Of a stretch of 36,305 nucleotides of DNA, positions 8,523 to 18,990 are shown one piece after another. Source of the stretch: an uncultured Xylophilus sp. (lineage in GTDB: Bacteria > Pseudomonadota > Gammaproteobacteria > Burkholderiales > Burkholderiaceae_C). The notes beneath the pieces were generated by a model, which had not been told where the DNA came from, did no database searches, and saw only the letters and a program-made list of their open reading frames with translations. Numbering within the stretch: position 1 is the stretch's first letter; every line of letters starts with the position of its first letter. Where the stretch lies: assembly GCA_913776965.1 (NCBI GenBank), contig CAJYQL010000057.1, positions 1 through 36,305 of the forward strand, read 5' to 3'. A program made the translations under genes and the position numbers.

Positions 8523-10130
8523 TCAGCCCGGCAGCGCCGGCCGGACCGCCTGCGGCCCCGAAGCCGTGTGCTCGGAAGCGTCGCGGAAGTGGCCGATCAT
8601 CTGCGACAGCCGCACCGTGAGTTCGCGCAGACCCGCCGCTGCGGCTGCGGATTCCTCGACCAGCGCCGCGTTCTGCTGGGTCATGCGGTCGACCTCGTTC
8701 ACCGCATCGTGCACCTGGGCGATCTCGCCGTCCTGGCGCGCAGCGCTGGCGTGGATCTCGCCGATCGCCCCGGTCACCCGGCCCACGCTCTGCACGATGC
8801 GCTCCATGCCCTGGCCGGCCTCGCGGACCAGGCCGGCGCCGGTCTCGACCTGCTCGATCGATGCGGCGATCAGCGTGCGGATCTCCTTGGCCGCAGCCGC
8901 CGAGCGCTGCGCCAGCGTGCGCACCTCGCTGGCCACCACCGCGAAGCCGCGGCCCTGCTCGCCGGCACGGGCGGCCTCGACCGCGGCGTTGAGCGACAGG
9001 ATGTTGGTCTGGAACGCCAGCCCGTCGATCACGCCGGTGATGTCGCCGATGCGTTTGGACGCGGCGGAAATCCCGTCCATCGTCGTCACCGCCCGCGCGA
9101 CCAGCCGACCGCCGTCGGCCGCGGCCTGCGACGCATTGCCGGCGAGTTCGGTCGCGCGTGCGGCCGACTGGGTCGATTCGTGCACGGCCGCGGTGAGTGT
9201 GTCCAGCACGCTGGCCGCGTTCTGCAGGCTGTGGGCTGCGGTTTCGGTCCGGACCGACAGATCCTGGTTGCCGGCCGCGATCTCGGCGGCCGACATGCGG
9301 ATCGAATCCGCCGCGCCCCGGATGCCGCCGACGATCTCGCGCAGCCGGTCCTGCATCAGGCCGATCGACTGCAGCATGCGGCCGACCTCGTCGTGCCGGT
9401 CCGATGCGGCAACGGAGGACAGGTCGCCCGCCGCGATGTTCTCCGCCGCGCGCACCGCCTCGCCGAGCGGCACGGTGATGGACCGGGTGGTGCGCACCGC
9501 GATCAGGATGCTCGCCAGGATCGCCGCCGCCGCGCAGACCGCCAGCGCCAGCAGGCCGGTGCGCCGCGCGTCGCGGGCCTGGGCGTAGGCCGCCTCCCCG
9601 CGCTGCTGCTGCAGTTCGATCAGCCGGCCGACCTGCGTGTTCCAGGCCTCGATCCGCGGGCGGACCTTTTCAGTGATCAGCGTGGTCGCCTCCGGCGCCG
9701 CGCCGTCCATGCCCAGCTTGGCGGCGTCCATCACCAGTGGCACCGTCGCCGCGCGGGAGGCCTGGGTCTGCTCCAGCTGCGCCCGCTCGGCCGCGCCGTC
9801 GCCGCCCTGCTGGCCGATCTGGCTGGCGAAGGTGCCGCTCAGCCGGTCGTAGGCCGCCACGGCATTGCGGATCCGGACCATCTCGGCATCGAGTTCCGGC
9901 AATGTCTGGAGCAATGCCATGTTGCGGATGCCGACCGAGATATCCCCCAGCTGCTGGAGCATCTGGGTAGCGGTCCGGGTGTTGCGGTTGTCGACCTCGA
10001 CGATCGACTGCAGGGCCGCCTGCAACCGGACCTGCTGCCAGCTCATGAAACCGACGAGGGCCAGCAGCAGCAGGCAGACAAGCGCATAGCCGGCGCCGAG
10101 GCGGGTGCCGAGGGACGTGGATCGGTTCAT
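8523..10130 (-). CDS. Methyl-accepting chemotaxis protein
   Basis: A 535-residue transmembrane chemoreceptor. It has TM1 (about 13-29), a periplasmic four-helix-bundle type sensor (30-190), TM2 (192-212), HAMP (213-265) and a long cytoplasmic coiled coil. The signalling hairpin tip is at about 370-407, reading [29 protein letters not shown], with a Ser where most receptors have Ala. It signals to CheA/CheW to bias flagellar rotation, but no che or flagellar genes are in the window, so it is an orphan receptor. There is no C-terminal CheR-binding pentapeptide. The ATG at 10130 lacks a clear Shine-Dalgarno but is set just before the TM1 segment, as in the family. Confidence 0.93.
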   Translation of the reverse strand: MNRSTSLGTRLGAGYALVCLLLLALVGFMSWQQVRLQAALQSIVEVDNRNTRTATQMLQQLGDISVGIRNMALLQTLPELDAEMVRIRNAVAAYDRLSGTFASQIGQQGGDGAAERAQLEQTQASRAATVPLVMDAAKLGMDGAAPEATTLITEKVRPRIEAWNTQVGRLIELQQQRGEAAYAQARDARRTGLLALAVCAAAAILASILIAVRTTRSITVPLGEAVRAAENIAAGDLSSVAASDRHDEVGRMLQSIGLMQDRLREIVGGIRGAADSIRMSAAEIAAGNQDLSVRTETAAHSLQNAASVLDTLTAAVHESTQSAARATELAGNASQAAADGGRLVARAVTTMDGISAASKRIGDITGVIDGLAFQTNILSLNAAVEAARAGEQGRGFAVVASEVRTLAQRSAAAAKEIRTLIAASIEQVETGAGLVREAGQGMERIVQSVGRVTGAIGEIHASAARQDGEIAQVHDAVNEVDRMTQQNAALVEESAAAAAGLRELTVRLSQMIGHFRDASEHTASGPQAVRPALPG

Positions 10131-10373
10131 GAAGGAGACGGAGGAGGTGGCAGAGGTGGGACTGCAAGCAGGTGCCGTGCCATCCGGCCGCAGCGCCCCG
10201 TGCAATCTAGTGGAAGCGCGCGGAAAGCGGCGTGCCTTTGCCGATGCCGATTGCGCATACATCGCAGCACATGACAACTTTCCACGGCCGTTGATGACTG
10301 AAATCTCTGCAGGACCCTCGTATTCGCACGGCAGACAAGCGGGTCAACCCGCAAGAGCCGGAATAATCTCCCG

Positions 10374-11021
10374 ATGCAGGTGACATTCATACGCCATGGC
10401 GAAAGCACCGCCAATGCCGGGCTGCCGAGCACGTACCCTGCGGCCATCGCGCTCACACCGCGCGGCCATGCGCAGGCCGCACAGGTCGCTGCGGCCTGGG
10501 AGCAGGCTCCGGCCCTGATCGCGGTATCGCCGTTTCTGCGTACCCGTCTGACGGCTCAGCCGACCATCGCGCGGTTTCCGCAGGTGCCGGTGGAGGTGCT
10601 GCCGATGGAGGAGTTCACCTACCTGGAGCCTGCACGCTGGAACGGGACGACGCGTGATCAGCGCCTGCCCATGATCACGCGCTACTGGCAGAACGCCGAC
10701 CCGCACTAGCGGGATGGTCCCGGTGCCGAAAGCTTCGACATGCTGCTGGGCCGGGTGGAGGCGATGCTCGGGCGCCTGCAGTCCTGCGCCGCAGACGGGC
10801 CGGTATACGCCTTCGGCCACGGCCAGTTCATGCAGGCGTTGCGGTTGATGCTGCTCCATCCCGGGCGGAGTGCGCGCGAACAGATGGCGCACTTCGGGGC
10901 GTTCGATGCGGCGCATCCGATCCGCAATGTCGACCGGATGACGATCCATTGGATGGAGGGCGTCTGGACGGTCGACGGTGCCGAGACGCCTGCATCAGCC
11001 GCCGGTCGGCGGGCGTTCTGA
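10374..11021 (+). pseudogene. Histidine phosphatase (phosphoglycerate mutase-like), interrupted by an in-frame amber codon
   Basis: The frame from the ATG at 10374 reads a histidine phosphatase with the RHGES catalytic motif (residues 7-11), the PFLRTRLTA arginine segment and the EEFTYLEP acidic segment. A TAG at 10707-10709 interrupts it. The same frame continues without shift as RDGPGAESFDMLL...YAFGHGQFMQALRL to 11021, and that part carries the second catalytic histidine (GHGQ). Together it is a normal-length enzyme of about 215 residues. TAG is one base from TAC (Tyr), which fits the position. The truncated 111-residue product lacks the second His and should be inactive. A recent nonsense mutation, suppression or a sequencing error are possible. 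Confidence 0.85.
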
Positions 11022-11160
11022 AGCCGCACCGCCGCTCATGCCCGCAGGCGTGCTGCAATCGAGCGAGGCGGCCTCATCCGTGGGGAGGGACGACGGTTCC
11101 TACGCCGGCTCACGGGACGTTCCGACGTCGGCGATGGCGATGACTTCCTACCGTCACGAT

Positions 11161-11176
11161 ACGGCGATGTCGCCGT
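11161..11176. promoter_or_regulatory. 7-bp perfect dyad ACGGCGA-TG-TCGCCGT
   Basis: A perfect inverted repeat 22 bases upstream of the small secreted protein's start codon, just ahead of its Shine-Dalgarno. It could be an operator or an mRNA hairpin. In such GC-rich DNA chance dyads are common, so support is modest. Confidence 0.3.
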
Positions 11177-11197
11177 GCCCCATGTCCAGGACAGACG

Positions 11198-11494
11198 ATG
11201 CAACAACTAGCCCGCATCATTTCGGTCACCGCACTCGTGTTGGTGCCACCATTGACCGTCAGCGCGCAGACCGGCGCCGGTCGCACCTCCACCGAGGCGA
11301 CACCGACCGCTGCCCGCGCATCGACGCCGAGCGGCACGCGTGCGGAAGGTGTGCAGGGCGCCCAGGCGCAGCGTGTGGAGGACAACAAGTCCGACAACCA
11401 CAGTGCCCATTCCGGTACGACGGCAGCGCCTGTCAAAGCGCCGGCCGGTGCGCACATGTCCGGCAACAGCAGCGGATCTGCCACGCGCAAATAA
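11198..11494 (+). CDS. Small secreted hypothetical protein
   Basis: A 98-residue protein with a clear Sec signal peptide (MQQLARIISVTALVLVPPLT, predicted cleavage after VSA at about residue 23). The mature chain of about 75 residues is disordered, Ser/Thr/Ala/Gly-rich and polar, with no Cys. I do not recognise a family. An AGGACAG Shine-Dalgarno precedes the ATG. It stands alone between the broken phosphatase and convergent glmS. Confidence 0.6.
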   Translation: MQQLARIISVTALVLVPPLTVSAQTGAGRTSTEATPTAARASTPSGTRAEGVQGAQAQRVEDNKSDNHSAHSGTTAAPVKAPAGAHMSGNSSGSATRK

Positions 11495-11619
11495 GAGAGG
11501 GCGCGAAGGACGCGGCTCCGGCCAACCGAGCAGGCTTTGCTCTTCAGCCCTGATCGCGATGATGGAGCTCAGATGCGCGTCCGGGCTTGGAAAAGAGCGA
11601 CGATGGACGTCGCTCGCCC

Positions 11620-13545
<1,926 letters not shown>

Positions 13546-13594
13546 GGGAATGCCTCCAAAACAGGCAGCGATGCTATGCCTGCGTTCGTGCAAC

Positions 13595-13622
13595 TTCATT
13601 GCGTAATGAATTACTGAATGAA
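13595..13622. promoter_or_regulatory. Cluster of overlapping dyads between glmS and the Lrp/AsnC gene
   Basis: TTCATT-GCGT-AATGAA (13595-13610) overlaps GTAAT-GA-ATTAC (13603-13614), and another AATGAA follows at 13617-13622. On the plus strand a promoter-like TTGCGT-N17-AAGAAT (13599-13627) runs through the same bases. The AT-rich repeated half-sites suit an Lrp/AsnC-type octamer, so autoregulation and control of glmS are plausible. Confidence 0.5.
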
Positions 13623-13661
13623 AGAATCGACCGAGATTCACGCAAGACGGAATATTCGTTC

Positions 13662-14165
13662 ATGAAATCTCCACAAACGACCGAAATCGCACTCGATGCG
13701 GTGGACTGGCGGCTCCTTGATCTGCTGCAGACCGACGCATCCCGGAGCAACCAAGCACTGGCCGAGGCCGCCCACCTATCCGCGCCGACCTGCCTGCGCC
13801 GCGTCAAGCGGCTGGTCGATGCGGGGTTGGTGGAGCGTCAGGTGGCGCTGCTGGCGGCCGACCGGCTGGCGCCGCTGATCGGTCATGGCCTGAGCGCGAT
13901 CGTCGAGGTGACGCTCGACCGGCAGGATGCCGACCGGCTGGACGCCTTCGAGGCGCGGGCAGTCGCCGAACCCGCCGTGCAGCAGTGCTACCGGGTGTCG
14001 CCTGGGCCGGATTTCGTGCTGGTGCTGCGGGTGCCCGACATGCCGCGCTATCTCGCGCTGGCGCAGCGGCTGTTCCATGCCGACGTGAACGTGCGCAACG
14101 TCAAAGCCTTCTTCAGCCTGAAGCGGGCGAAATTCGATACGAAAGTGCCTCTGGCGCAGGTGTAG
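13662..14165 (+). CDS. Lrp/AsnC family transcriptional regulator
   Basis: A 167-residue regulator. An N-terminal winged HTH (about 12-60; LDLLQTDASRSNQALAEAAHLSAPTCLRRVKRLVDAGLVER) is followed by the RAM/ligand-binding alpha-beta domain (about 75-160). Family members bind amino acids and form octamers. The VKAFFSLKRAKFDTKVPL ending is typical. The start at 13662 is chosen because the upstream in-frame ATG at 13599 lies within the regulatory dyads. It is divergent from glmS with 116 bases between start codons, which suggests that it senses an amino acid (perhaps glutamine, inferred only from context) and controls glmS or itself. Confidence 0.88.
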   Translation: MKSPQTTEIALDAVDWRLLDLLQTDASRSNQALAEAAHLSAPTCLRRVKRLVDAGLVERQVALLAADRLAPLIGHGLSAIVEVTLDRQDADRLDAFEARAVAEPAVQQCYRVSPGPDFVLVLRVPDMPRYLALAQRLFHADVNVRNVKAFFSLKRAKFDTKVPLAQV

Positions 14166-14194
14166 CCTGCGCAAGCAGCTATCGAAAACATAGC
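14165..14194 (+). repeat. Dispersed short repeat, copy 2 (intergenic, best-preserved hairpin)
   Basis: It ends with GCTAT-CGAAAAC-ATAGC (14178-14194), a perfect 5-bp hairpin preceded by GCGCAAGCA. It sits between the convergent lrp-type gene and histidine kinase gene. It matches the anmK copy at 24336 over GCAGCTATCGAAA and TAGCGT. It might also serve as a weak bidirectional terminator. Confidence 0.6.
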
Positions 14195-14204
14195 GTGTGG
14201 TCGA

Positions 14205-14960
14205 TCAGGCCGGCAGCGTGACATGGACGGTGCAGCCGGCCTGCGGCGCGCCGTCCGCCGCCACGCAGCCGCCATGGCGCTCGGCGATGCGCCGCACCAC
14301 CGCCAGGCCGATACCGGTGCCCTCGAACGCCGAAACGCTGTGCAGCCGCTCGAAGATGCCGAAGAGGCGCCCCGCCTGGGCCGGGTTGAAGCCGGCACCG
14401 TTGTCGCGGACCTGCAGCTGCACCCGGTCGCCCGCCGGCTCGGCACGAACGGCGATGACGGTCTGCGGCGTGTGCCGAGTGAACTTGACCGCATTCGACA
14501 GCAGCCGGCCGAGCAGGTCGCGCAGCAGCGCCACGTCGCCGGTGCAGGACGCGAACGGGCCGAGCTCCCAGCGGATCGTGCGGCCGGTGCAGGCGGGCTC
14601 CAGCGCCGAACACGCCTCGGTCACCAGTGCGCCCAGGTCCACCGGCTGCAGCAGCAGCGGCGCACGGCCGACGCGGGACAGCTCCAACAGCCCGTCGACC
14701 ATGCGGCCGAGCTGCCCGACGGCATCGTCCATCGCCCCGAGGAATTCAAGCGCTTCGGCATCGCCCCCCAGGTCCCGCACCCGCTCGCGCAGCAGGCCGC
14801 CGAAGGCGCTGAGGTGGCGCAGCGGGGCGCGCAGATCGTGCGACGCCGCGCGGAAGAAATCCTCCATCTCGGCCCGTGCCGCGTCGCGCTCGGCGGTGCA
14901 GCGGGCGAGGGCGGCCCGCAGGGCCTCGGCTTCGGCGGCGATGTCGGGGGGCGGCGCCAT
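14205..14960 (-). CDS. Sensor histidine kinase without a sensor domain
   Basis: A 251-residue cytoplasmic kinase. A short N-terminal coiled coil (about 8-36) leads straight into the H-box SHDLRAPLRHL (phospho-acceptor H41). The ATPase follows with N-box N156 (LLSNAVKF), G1 DNGAG (186-190), the F-box LFGIFERLHS and G2 GTGIGLA (214-220). It resembles the kinase core of bacteriophytochrome-type kinases, but no PAS, GAF or membrane segment is present. It starts 14 bases after the glmU stop on the same strand, so it is likely co-transcribed with glmU. No response regulator gene is in the window. Confidence 0.88.
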   Translation of the reverse strand: MAPPPDIAAEAEALRAALARCTAERDAARAEMEDFFRAASHDLRAPLRHLSAFGGLLRERVRDLGGDAEALEFLGAMDDAVGQLGRMVDGLLELSRVGRAPLLLQPVDLGALVTEACSALEPACTGRTIRWELGPFASCTGDVALLRDLLGRLLSNAVKFTRHTPQTVIAVRAEPAGDRVQLQVRDNGAGFNPAQAGRLFGIFERLHSVSAFEGTGIGLAVVRRIAERHGGCVAADGAPQAGCTVHVTLPA

Positions 14961-14974
14961 CGGGGGTTGCGTCG

Positions 14975-16375
14975 TCAGTCGGCCGAGGGCTTGCGCACCG
15001 GCCGCTTCCAGCGTTCCACGCTGGTCTGCCGCGCCCGGGCGAAGGTGAGGGCGGCCGCCGGCGTGTCCTTGGTAACGGTGGAGCCGGCCGCGACCGTGCC
15101 GCCGGCGCCGACGACGACCGGCGCCACCAGCACGCAGTTACTGCCGATGGAGGCGTCGTCCTCGATCACGGTGCGGTGCTTGTTCACGCCGTCGTAGTTG
15201 GCGGTGATGGTGCCCGCGCCGACATTGACCCGCGCGCCGACCGTCGCGTCGCCCAGGTAGGCGAGGTGGTTGGCTTTGGCGCCAGTGGCGAGGGTGGAAT
15301 TCTTCACCTCGACGAAATTGCCGATGTGCACGTCGGCGCCCAGCTGCGCGCCGGGTCGCAGCCGGGCGAACGGGCCGATGCGGGCGCCTTCGCCGACCGC
15401 GACGCCCTGCGACGCGCTGCCCTGGATGTGGCTGAACGGCTGCACCACCGTGCCGGCGGCGATCCGCGCATCGGCGATCACGCAGTGCGCGCCAATCCGC
15501 ACGTCGTCGCCCAGCTCCACCTGGCCCTCGAAGATACAGCCGACGTCGATCTCCACGTCCCGGCCGCAGGCCAGCGTGCCGCGGACGTCGAAGCGCGCGG
15601 GGTCGGCCAGGCGCACGCCGGCGTCCATGAAGGCTTCGGCCTGCCGGGCCTGGAATGCACGCTCCAGGGCGGCGAGCTGCACCGGGCTGTTCACGCCGGC
15701 GACCTGCACCGCGTCGTCGGTGGGCACGCCGGCGACCGGTACGCCGTCGGCGACGGCCATCGCGACGATGTCGGTCAGGTAGTACTCGCCCTGCGCGTTG
15801 TCGTTGGTGAGGCGCGCCAGCCAGGTCTTCAAGCGGGCGGCGGGCAGGGCCATCACGCCGGTGTAGGTTTCGCGGATCGCCCGCTGGGCGTCGTTCGCAT
15901 CCTTGTGCTCGACGATGCCCTGCACCGCGCCGTCGGTGCCGCGCACGATGCGGCCGTAGCCGGTCGGGTCGTCGAGCGCGATGGTCAGCAGCGCCAGCCC
16001 GTCGGACGCGGCGGCGACGAGCGCCGAGAGGGTGCTGGCCTCGATGAGCGGCACGTCGCCGTTGAGCACCAGCACCGTGCCGTCGTCCGGCAGCAGCGAC
16101 ACGGCCTGCTGGACCGCGTGGCCGGTGCCGAGCTGCGGCTCCTGGCGGGCGAAGCGCGGTGCCACGCCGGCGACCGGTGCGGCGAGCGCCGCCTCGACTG
16201 CCTCGGCACCATGACCGGTCACCACGACGACGCCACGCGCGCCGAGCGCCGCCACCGTGTCGAGCACGTGGCGGACCATCGGGAGCCCAGCAAGGCGGTG
16301 TAACACTTTCGGGGTGCGGCTCTTCATCCGCGTACCCTTGCCGGCGGCCATGACCACCACGTCCAAAACTCCCAT
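14975..16375 (-). CDS. glmU: Bifunctional GlcN-1-P acetyltransferase / GlcNAc-1-P uridyltransferase
   Basis: GlmU makes UDP-GlcNAc from glucosamine-1-phosphate, acetyl-CoA and UTP in the cytoplasm. The 466-residue protein has the uridyltransferase Rossmann-like domain ([10 protein letters not shown] at about 10-19, [28 protein letters not shown]). A left-handed beta-helix acetyltransferase domain (about 255-455) follows, with [32 protein letters not shown] and GTITANYDG. The ATG at 16375 has an AAGGAG Shine-Dalgarno 5 bases upstream, which fixes the start. The first 26 bases overlap the start of the divergent lipoprotein gene. The histidine kinase follows in the same transcript. Confidence 0.97.
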   Translation of the reverse strand: MGVLDVVVMAAGKGTRMKSRTPKVLHRLAGLPMVRHVLDTVAALGARGVVVVTGHGAEAVEAALAAPVAGVAPRFARQEPQLGTGHAVQQAVSLLPDDGTVLVLNGDVPLIEASTLSALVAAASDGLALLTIALDDPTGYGRIVRGTDGAVQGIVEHKDANDAQRAIRETYTGVMALPAARLKTWLARLTNDNAQGEYYLTDIVAMAVADGVPVAGVPTDDAVQVAGVNSPVQLAALERAFQARQAEAFMDAGVRLADPARFDVRGTLACGRDVEIDVGCIFEGQVELGDDVRIGAHCVIADARIAAGTVVQPFSHIQGSASQGVAVGEGARIGPFARLRPGAQLGADVHIGNFVEVKNSTLATGAKANHLAYLGDATVGARVNVGAGTITANYDGVNKHRTVIEDDASIGSNCVLVAPVVVGAGGTVAAGSTVTKDTPAAALTFARARQTSVERWKRPVRKPSAD

Positions 16376-17273
16376 CGCCGCTCCTTCGGTTGACGGTGCG
16401 CGACCCCGGGCCGCACGCTGGGTCGGGATTATCGGCGCGGTCGCAGTGCTGGCCCTGCAGGCCTGCAGTACCGTCCGGCTGGCCTACAACAATGCCGACG
16501 AGGTCGCGTACTGGTGGATCGACAGTTATGTGGACTTCACGCCTACCCAGTCGCAGCGCATGCGGGAAGACCTGGCGCGGCTGCATCGCTGGCACCGCGA
16601 CAACGAGCTCCGCCCGGTGGCCGAGCTGCTGCTGCAGGCCGAACAACTGGTGCCGGGCGATGTGGACGGTCCTCAGGTCTGCACCGTCGTCGACGGGCTG
16701 CGCAGCCGCCTGCAGGCCGTCGTCGCGCAGGCCGAACCCTCGCTGACCACGCTCGCGCTCGACCTCGACGGCGCCCAGTTGCAGACGCTGCGGACCAAGT
16801 ATGCGAAGCAGAACGCCGAATACCGGAAGGAATGGATCGACGTGTCGGCCGAGAAGCGCATCGACCGGCGCTATCGCCAAGTGCTCGAGCGCAGCGAATC
16901 GGTCTACGGGCGGCTGACGCCGGCACAGCGCGACAGTGTGCGGCGGCAGATCGCGCAGTCGCGCTTCGACCCGCAGCGACACTTGGCAGAACGGCAGCGC
17001 CAGCAGCAGGACGTGCTGCGCATGCTCGAGGGCTGGCGTAGCGCCAGACCGAGCCTGTCGGAGGCCCGCAGTCAGTTGCGGGGCGTGATTGCAAGAGGAT
17101 TCGACTCACCCGATGGCGGATACCGGGCCTATCAGCAGGAACTGCAGCGCGAGAGTTGCGAGAGTTTCGCGGCGGCCCACAACACGACCGACGCCACACA
17201 GCGTGAGGCTGCGGTCAAACGTCTGCGGGACTACCGCGCGGAAATCGCGGCGCTGTCTGTGGCGCCGTCGTGA
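16350..17273 (+). CDS. DUF6279 family lipoprotein
   Basis: A 307-residue predicted lipoprotein. A signal peptide ([16 protein letters not shown]) carries lipobox LQAC with C39. The mature start [25 protein letters not shown] is the hallmark of the DUF6279 family. The rest is a charged, helical, Gln/Arg-rich chain (about 110-300), including [13 protein letters not shown]. The function is unknown; the cell envelope is the likely location. The only suitable start, ATG 16350, lies within the antisense 5' end of glmU, so the promoter must be inside glmU coding sequence. Confidence 0.8.
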   Translation: MTTTSKTPIAAPSVDGARPRAARWVGIIGAVAVLALQACSTVRLAYNNADEVAYWWIDSYVDFTPTQSQRMREDLARLHRWHRDNELRPVAELLLQAEQLVPGDVDGPQVCTVVDGLRSRLQAVVAQAEPSLTTLALDLDGAQLQTLRTKYAKQNAEYRKEWIDVSAEKRIDRRYRQVLERSESVYGRLTPAQRDSVRRQIAQSRFDPQRHLAERQRQQQDVLRMLEGWRSARPSLSEARSQLRGVIARGFDSPDGGYRAYQQELQRESCESFAAAHNTTDATQREAAVKRLRDYRAEIAALSVAPS

Positions 17274-17315
17274 AGGCGCGTCGCCGGCTTTCCGGTCTGC
17301 TCTCGCGTTCCGGCG

Positions 17316-17621
17316 TCAGGCGTCGACGTTCGTGCTGGCTTCTTCGACGTACGACTGCACGTCGCGGCGGTGGGGCGTCGCACCGCGCGGCATATCGACC
17401 GGTGTACCGCCCGCACCGCCCGTGCGGTGATCGCCGGTCGCGCCGGGCTTGCGCGGTGCCGTGTCGGCGCCCTGTTGTGCGGCACGTGCGCCTTGGGGGC
17501 CGCTGGTTTGAAACTCGGTCGATCCCTGCTGCTGCTGTGCGCGGTTTAGGTGGTGGCGCTGGGGTTGCTGCTCCGTTCGCAGCGAACGGCTGCGGGGAAG
17601 TGTGCGGATGATGGGGCTCAT
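17316..17621 (-). CDS. Small Gln/Arg-rich hypothetical protein
   Basis: A 101-residue hydrophilic, probably disordered protein with Gln runs (LRTEQQPQRHHLNRAQQQQ) and an acidic end (DVQSYVEEASTNVDA). I recognise no family. Support for it being real is a good GGAGA Shine-Dalgarno 7 bases before the ATG at 17621 and its fit in a 460-base gap between the DUF6279 lipoprotein and the FNR-like gene. It lies downstream of the FNR-like gene on the same strand, 115 bases from its stop. The antisense frame at 17270-17611 is a worse candidate (Arg-rich, no ribosome site). Confidence 0.5.
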   Translation of the reverse strand: MSPIIRTLPRSRSLRTEQQPQRHHLNRAQQQQGSTEFQTSGPQGARAAQQGADTAPRKPGATGDHRTGGAGGTPVDMPRGATPHRRDVQSYVEEASTNVDA

Positions 17622-17736
17622 GGAATTCTCCGTCGTCCGGGAAATCCGGTCGACAAAGTGTCTCCAAGGCGGCAGGGCAATGCTGTCGTCTGCCGTACGT
17701 CCGCAATGTCAGTAAACGCCTACATGCGTGGAAGCA

Positions 17737-18489
17737 TCAGATCAAGGGCGTCTGGCGGCGCGGGCGTTCGTAATAGTCGGCGATGCCTTCCAGGCCGCGC
17801 GGGTCCTGCAGGTACAGGCGTCCGTCTTCGATGATGTGCAGCCCCATGCGTCCAAGCCGGCGCAGCGTCTTGTTGGTATGCACCAGCGACAGGCCGAGCG
17901 CATCGGCGATGTGCTGCTGGTTGAACGGAAAGGCGATGCTGCCGTCGTGTGCCAGGCCGACCCGCTCGGCACGCCGGTACAGGTGCACCAGCAGCATGGC
18001 CACCCGCTCGATCGCCGTCCGTCGCCCGACCGACAGCAGGTTCTCGTCCACCAGGCTTTCCTCGCGCGCCGCCAGCCAGGTCAGGTCGTAGCCCAGACGC
18101 GGATCGTCGCGGTACATCTCCCACAGCCCGTCGCGCGGGAAGACGCAGAGCGACACGTCGGTCAGCGCCTCCACACCGTGCGTGGCGCCGTCGGCGAATT
18201 CTTCCTGCAGGCCGATGAAGTCGCCCTGCACCAGGAAGTTGAGGATCTGCCGACGCCCGTCGCTCAGCGTCTTGTAGCGGAACGCCCAGCCCCGGTACAG
18301 CGTGAAGAGCCGCGTGCTGGCCTTGTGCTCCGCGATGATCTGCCGGCCGGCCGCGAGCCGCATGGTCGTTTCGCGAAACGCCTGGATGTAGAGCAGCCGG
18401 TCGTGCTCGAACGGGAGGAAGGCATCGGTTTCGCGCAGTCCGCAACGGGTGCAGGAGGTCGGGCAGCCGGAATCGTCGATAGGAATCAC
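17737..18489 (-). CDS. Crp/Fnr family regulator with N-terminal cysteines (FNR-like)
   Basis: A 250-residue regulator. A cyclic-nucleotide-binding-fold domain (about 30-145) is joined by a dimer helix to a winged HTH (about 185-230; FNQQHIADALGLSLVHTNKTLRRLGRMGL). The N-terminus has C9-x3-C13-x2-C16, and C115 sits in SLCVFP, where E. coli FNR has C122. C9, C13 and C16 align with FNR C16, C20 and C23, while the FNR C29 position is Asp22. An oxygen- or redox-labile iron-sulfur cluster is therefore possible. The recognition helix VHTNK differs from FNR's VETISR, so DNA specificity should differ. The start is a GTG at 18489. It is divergent from the BLUF gene. Confidence 0.85.
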   Translation of the reverse strand: MIPIDDSGCPTSCTRCGLRETDAFLPFEHDRLLYIQAFRETTMRLAAGRQIIAEHKASTRLFTLYRGWAFRYKTLSDGRRQILNFLVQGDFIGLQEEFADGATHGVEALTDVSLCVFPRDGLWEMYRDDPRLGYDLTWLAAREESLVDENLLSVGRRTAIERVAMLLVHLYRRAERVGLAHDGSIAFPFNQQHIADALGLSLVHTNKTLRRLGRMGLHIIEDGRLYLQDPRGLEGIADYYERPRRQTPLI

Positions 18490-18514
18490 GCGCGCACTAT
18501 AAAAGCGGCGCGTG

Positions 18515-18526
18515 TGTCTTTTGACA
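18515..18526. promoter_or_regulatory. Dyad TGTC-TTTT-GACA between the FNR-like and BLUF genes
   Basis: A short inverted repeat in the 89-base divergent intergenic region. It lies just upstream of a possible BLUF promoter (TTGGAG at 18527, 18-base gap, TACACT at 18551-18556). Its position fits an operator for the FNR-like protein, though it is neither the FNR (TTGAT-N4-ATCAA) nor the CRP consensus. Confidence 0.35.
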
Positions 18527-18578
18527 TTGGAGCGGGTTGGGGGCCGCTTCTACACTGGCCCGCCCTGTGCTCCCGTCG

Positions 18579-18983
18579 ATGGTCGAACCGCTCCACGCTC
18601 TCCTGTATACCAGCCAGCTGGCCTCGGGCACGCCGATCCAGGCGGTCGCCGCCGTGATCGGTCCGTCGCGTACCCACAACCGGGCCGACCGGATCACCGG
18701 GCTGCTGGTATTCGACGGCAGCGGCTTCGTCCAGTATCTGGAAGGGCCGGCCGCGGCGCTGGAGGATTGCCTGCAGCGCATCGCGCAGGACCCGCGCCAT
18801 ACCGCCTTCCGTCTGGCCTACCGCGGCACCGTCGCCACCGAGGCGCGGCGGTTCGCCGGCTTCGGCCTGGGTTACGCGGTGGCCGACGGCCCGCTGCCCT
18901 CCGAGGCCATCGCCCTGCTGGACGGCGATACCGCCCTGCAGCGCTTTCTCGACCTGCTGCCCGCGCTCGATCTGCACGCCTGA
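18579..18983 (+). CDS. BLUF domain blue-light sensor protein
   Basis: A 134-residue stand-alone BLUF (blue light using FAD) protein. The domain fills residues 3 to about 95. It has the photoactive Tyr10 (LLYTSQ), Asn34 (HNRADRITGLLVF) and Gln52 (FVQYLEGP) that make the hydrogen-bond network with the flavin. A short helical C-terminal cap follows. No output domain is fused, so it should act by binding a partner, as other short BLUF proteins do. The start at 18579 is chosen because BLUF domains begin a few residues before LLYTS; an upstream frame from 18537 is also open. The neighbouring FNR-like regulator is the obvious candidate partner or controller. Confidence 0.88.
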   Translation: MVEPLHALLYTSQLASGTPIQAVAAVIGPSRTHNRADRITGLLVFDGSGFVQYLEGPAAALEDCLQRIAQDPRHTAFRLAYRGTVATEARRFAGFGLGYAVADGPLPSEAIALLDGDTALQRFLDLLPALDLHA

Positions 18984-18990
18984 GGTGCCG

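Noticed and set aside
8568-10274. A 568-residue open frame antisense to the chemotaxis receptor
   Set aside because: No recognisable motif; the receptor frame has all family features.
10339-10352. A GCGGGT-CA-ACCCGC dyad upstream of the broken phosphatase
   Set aside because: A 2-base loop cannot form a hairpin, and GC-rich 6-base arms are expected by chance here. There is no regulator nearby.
11495-11619. A possible terminator or small RNA downstream of glmS (GAGCA...TGCTC)
   Set aside because: The stem has only five base pairs and no T run follows on either strand; nothing else is visible in this gap.
18515-18526. The TGTC-TTTT-GACA dyad as a true CRP or FNR box
   Set aside because: It matches neither consensus. 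I kept it only as an unassigned dyad.
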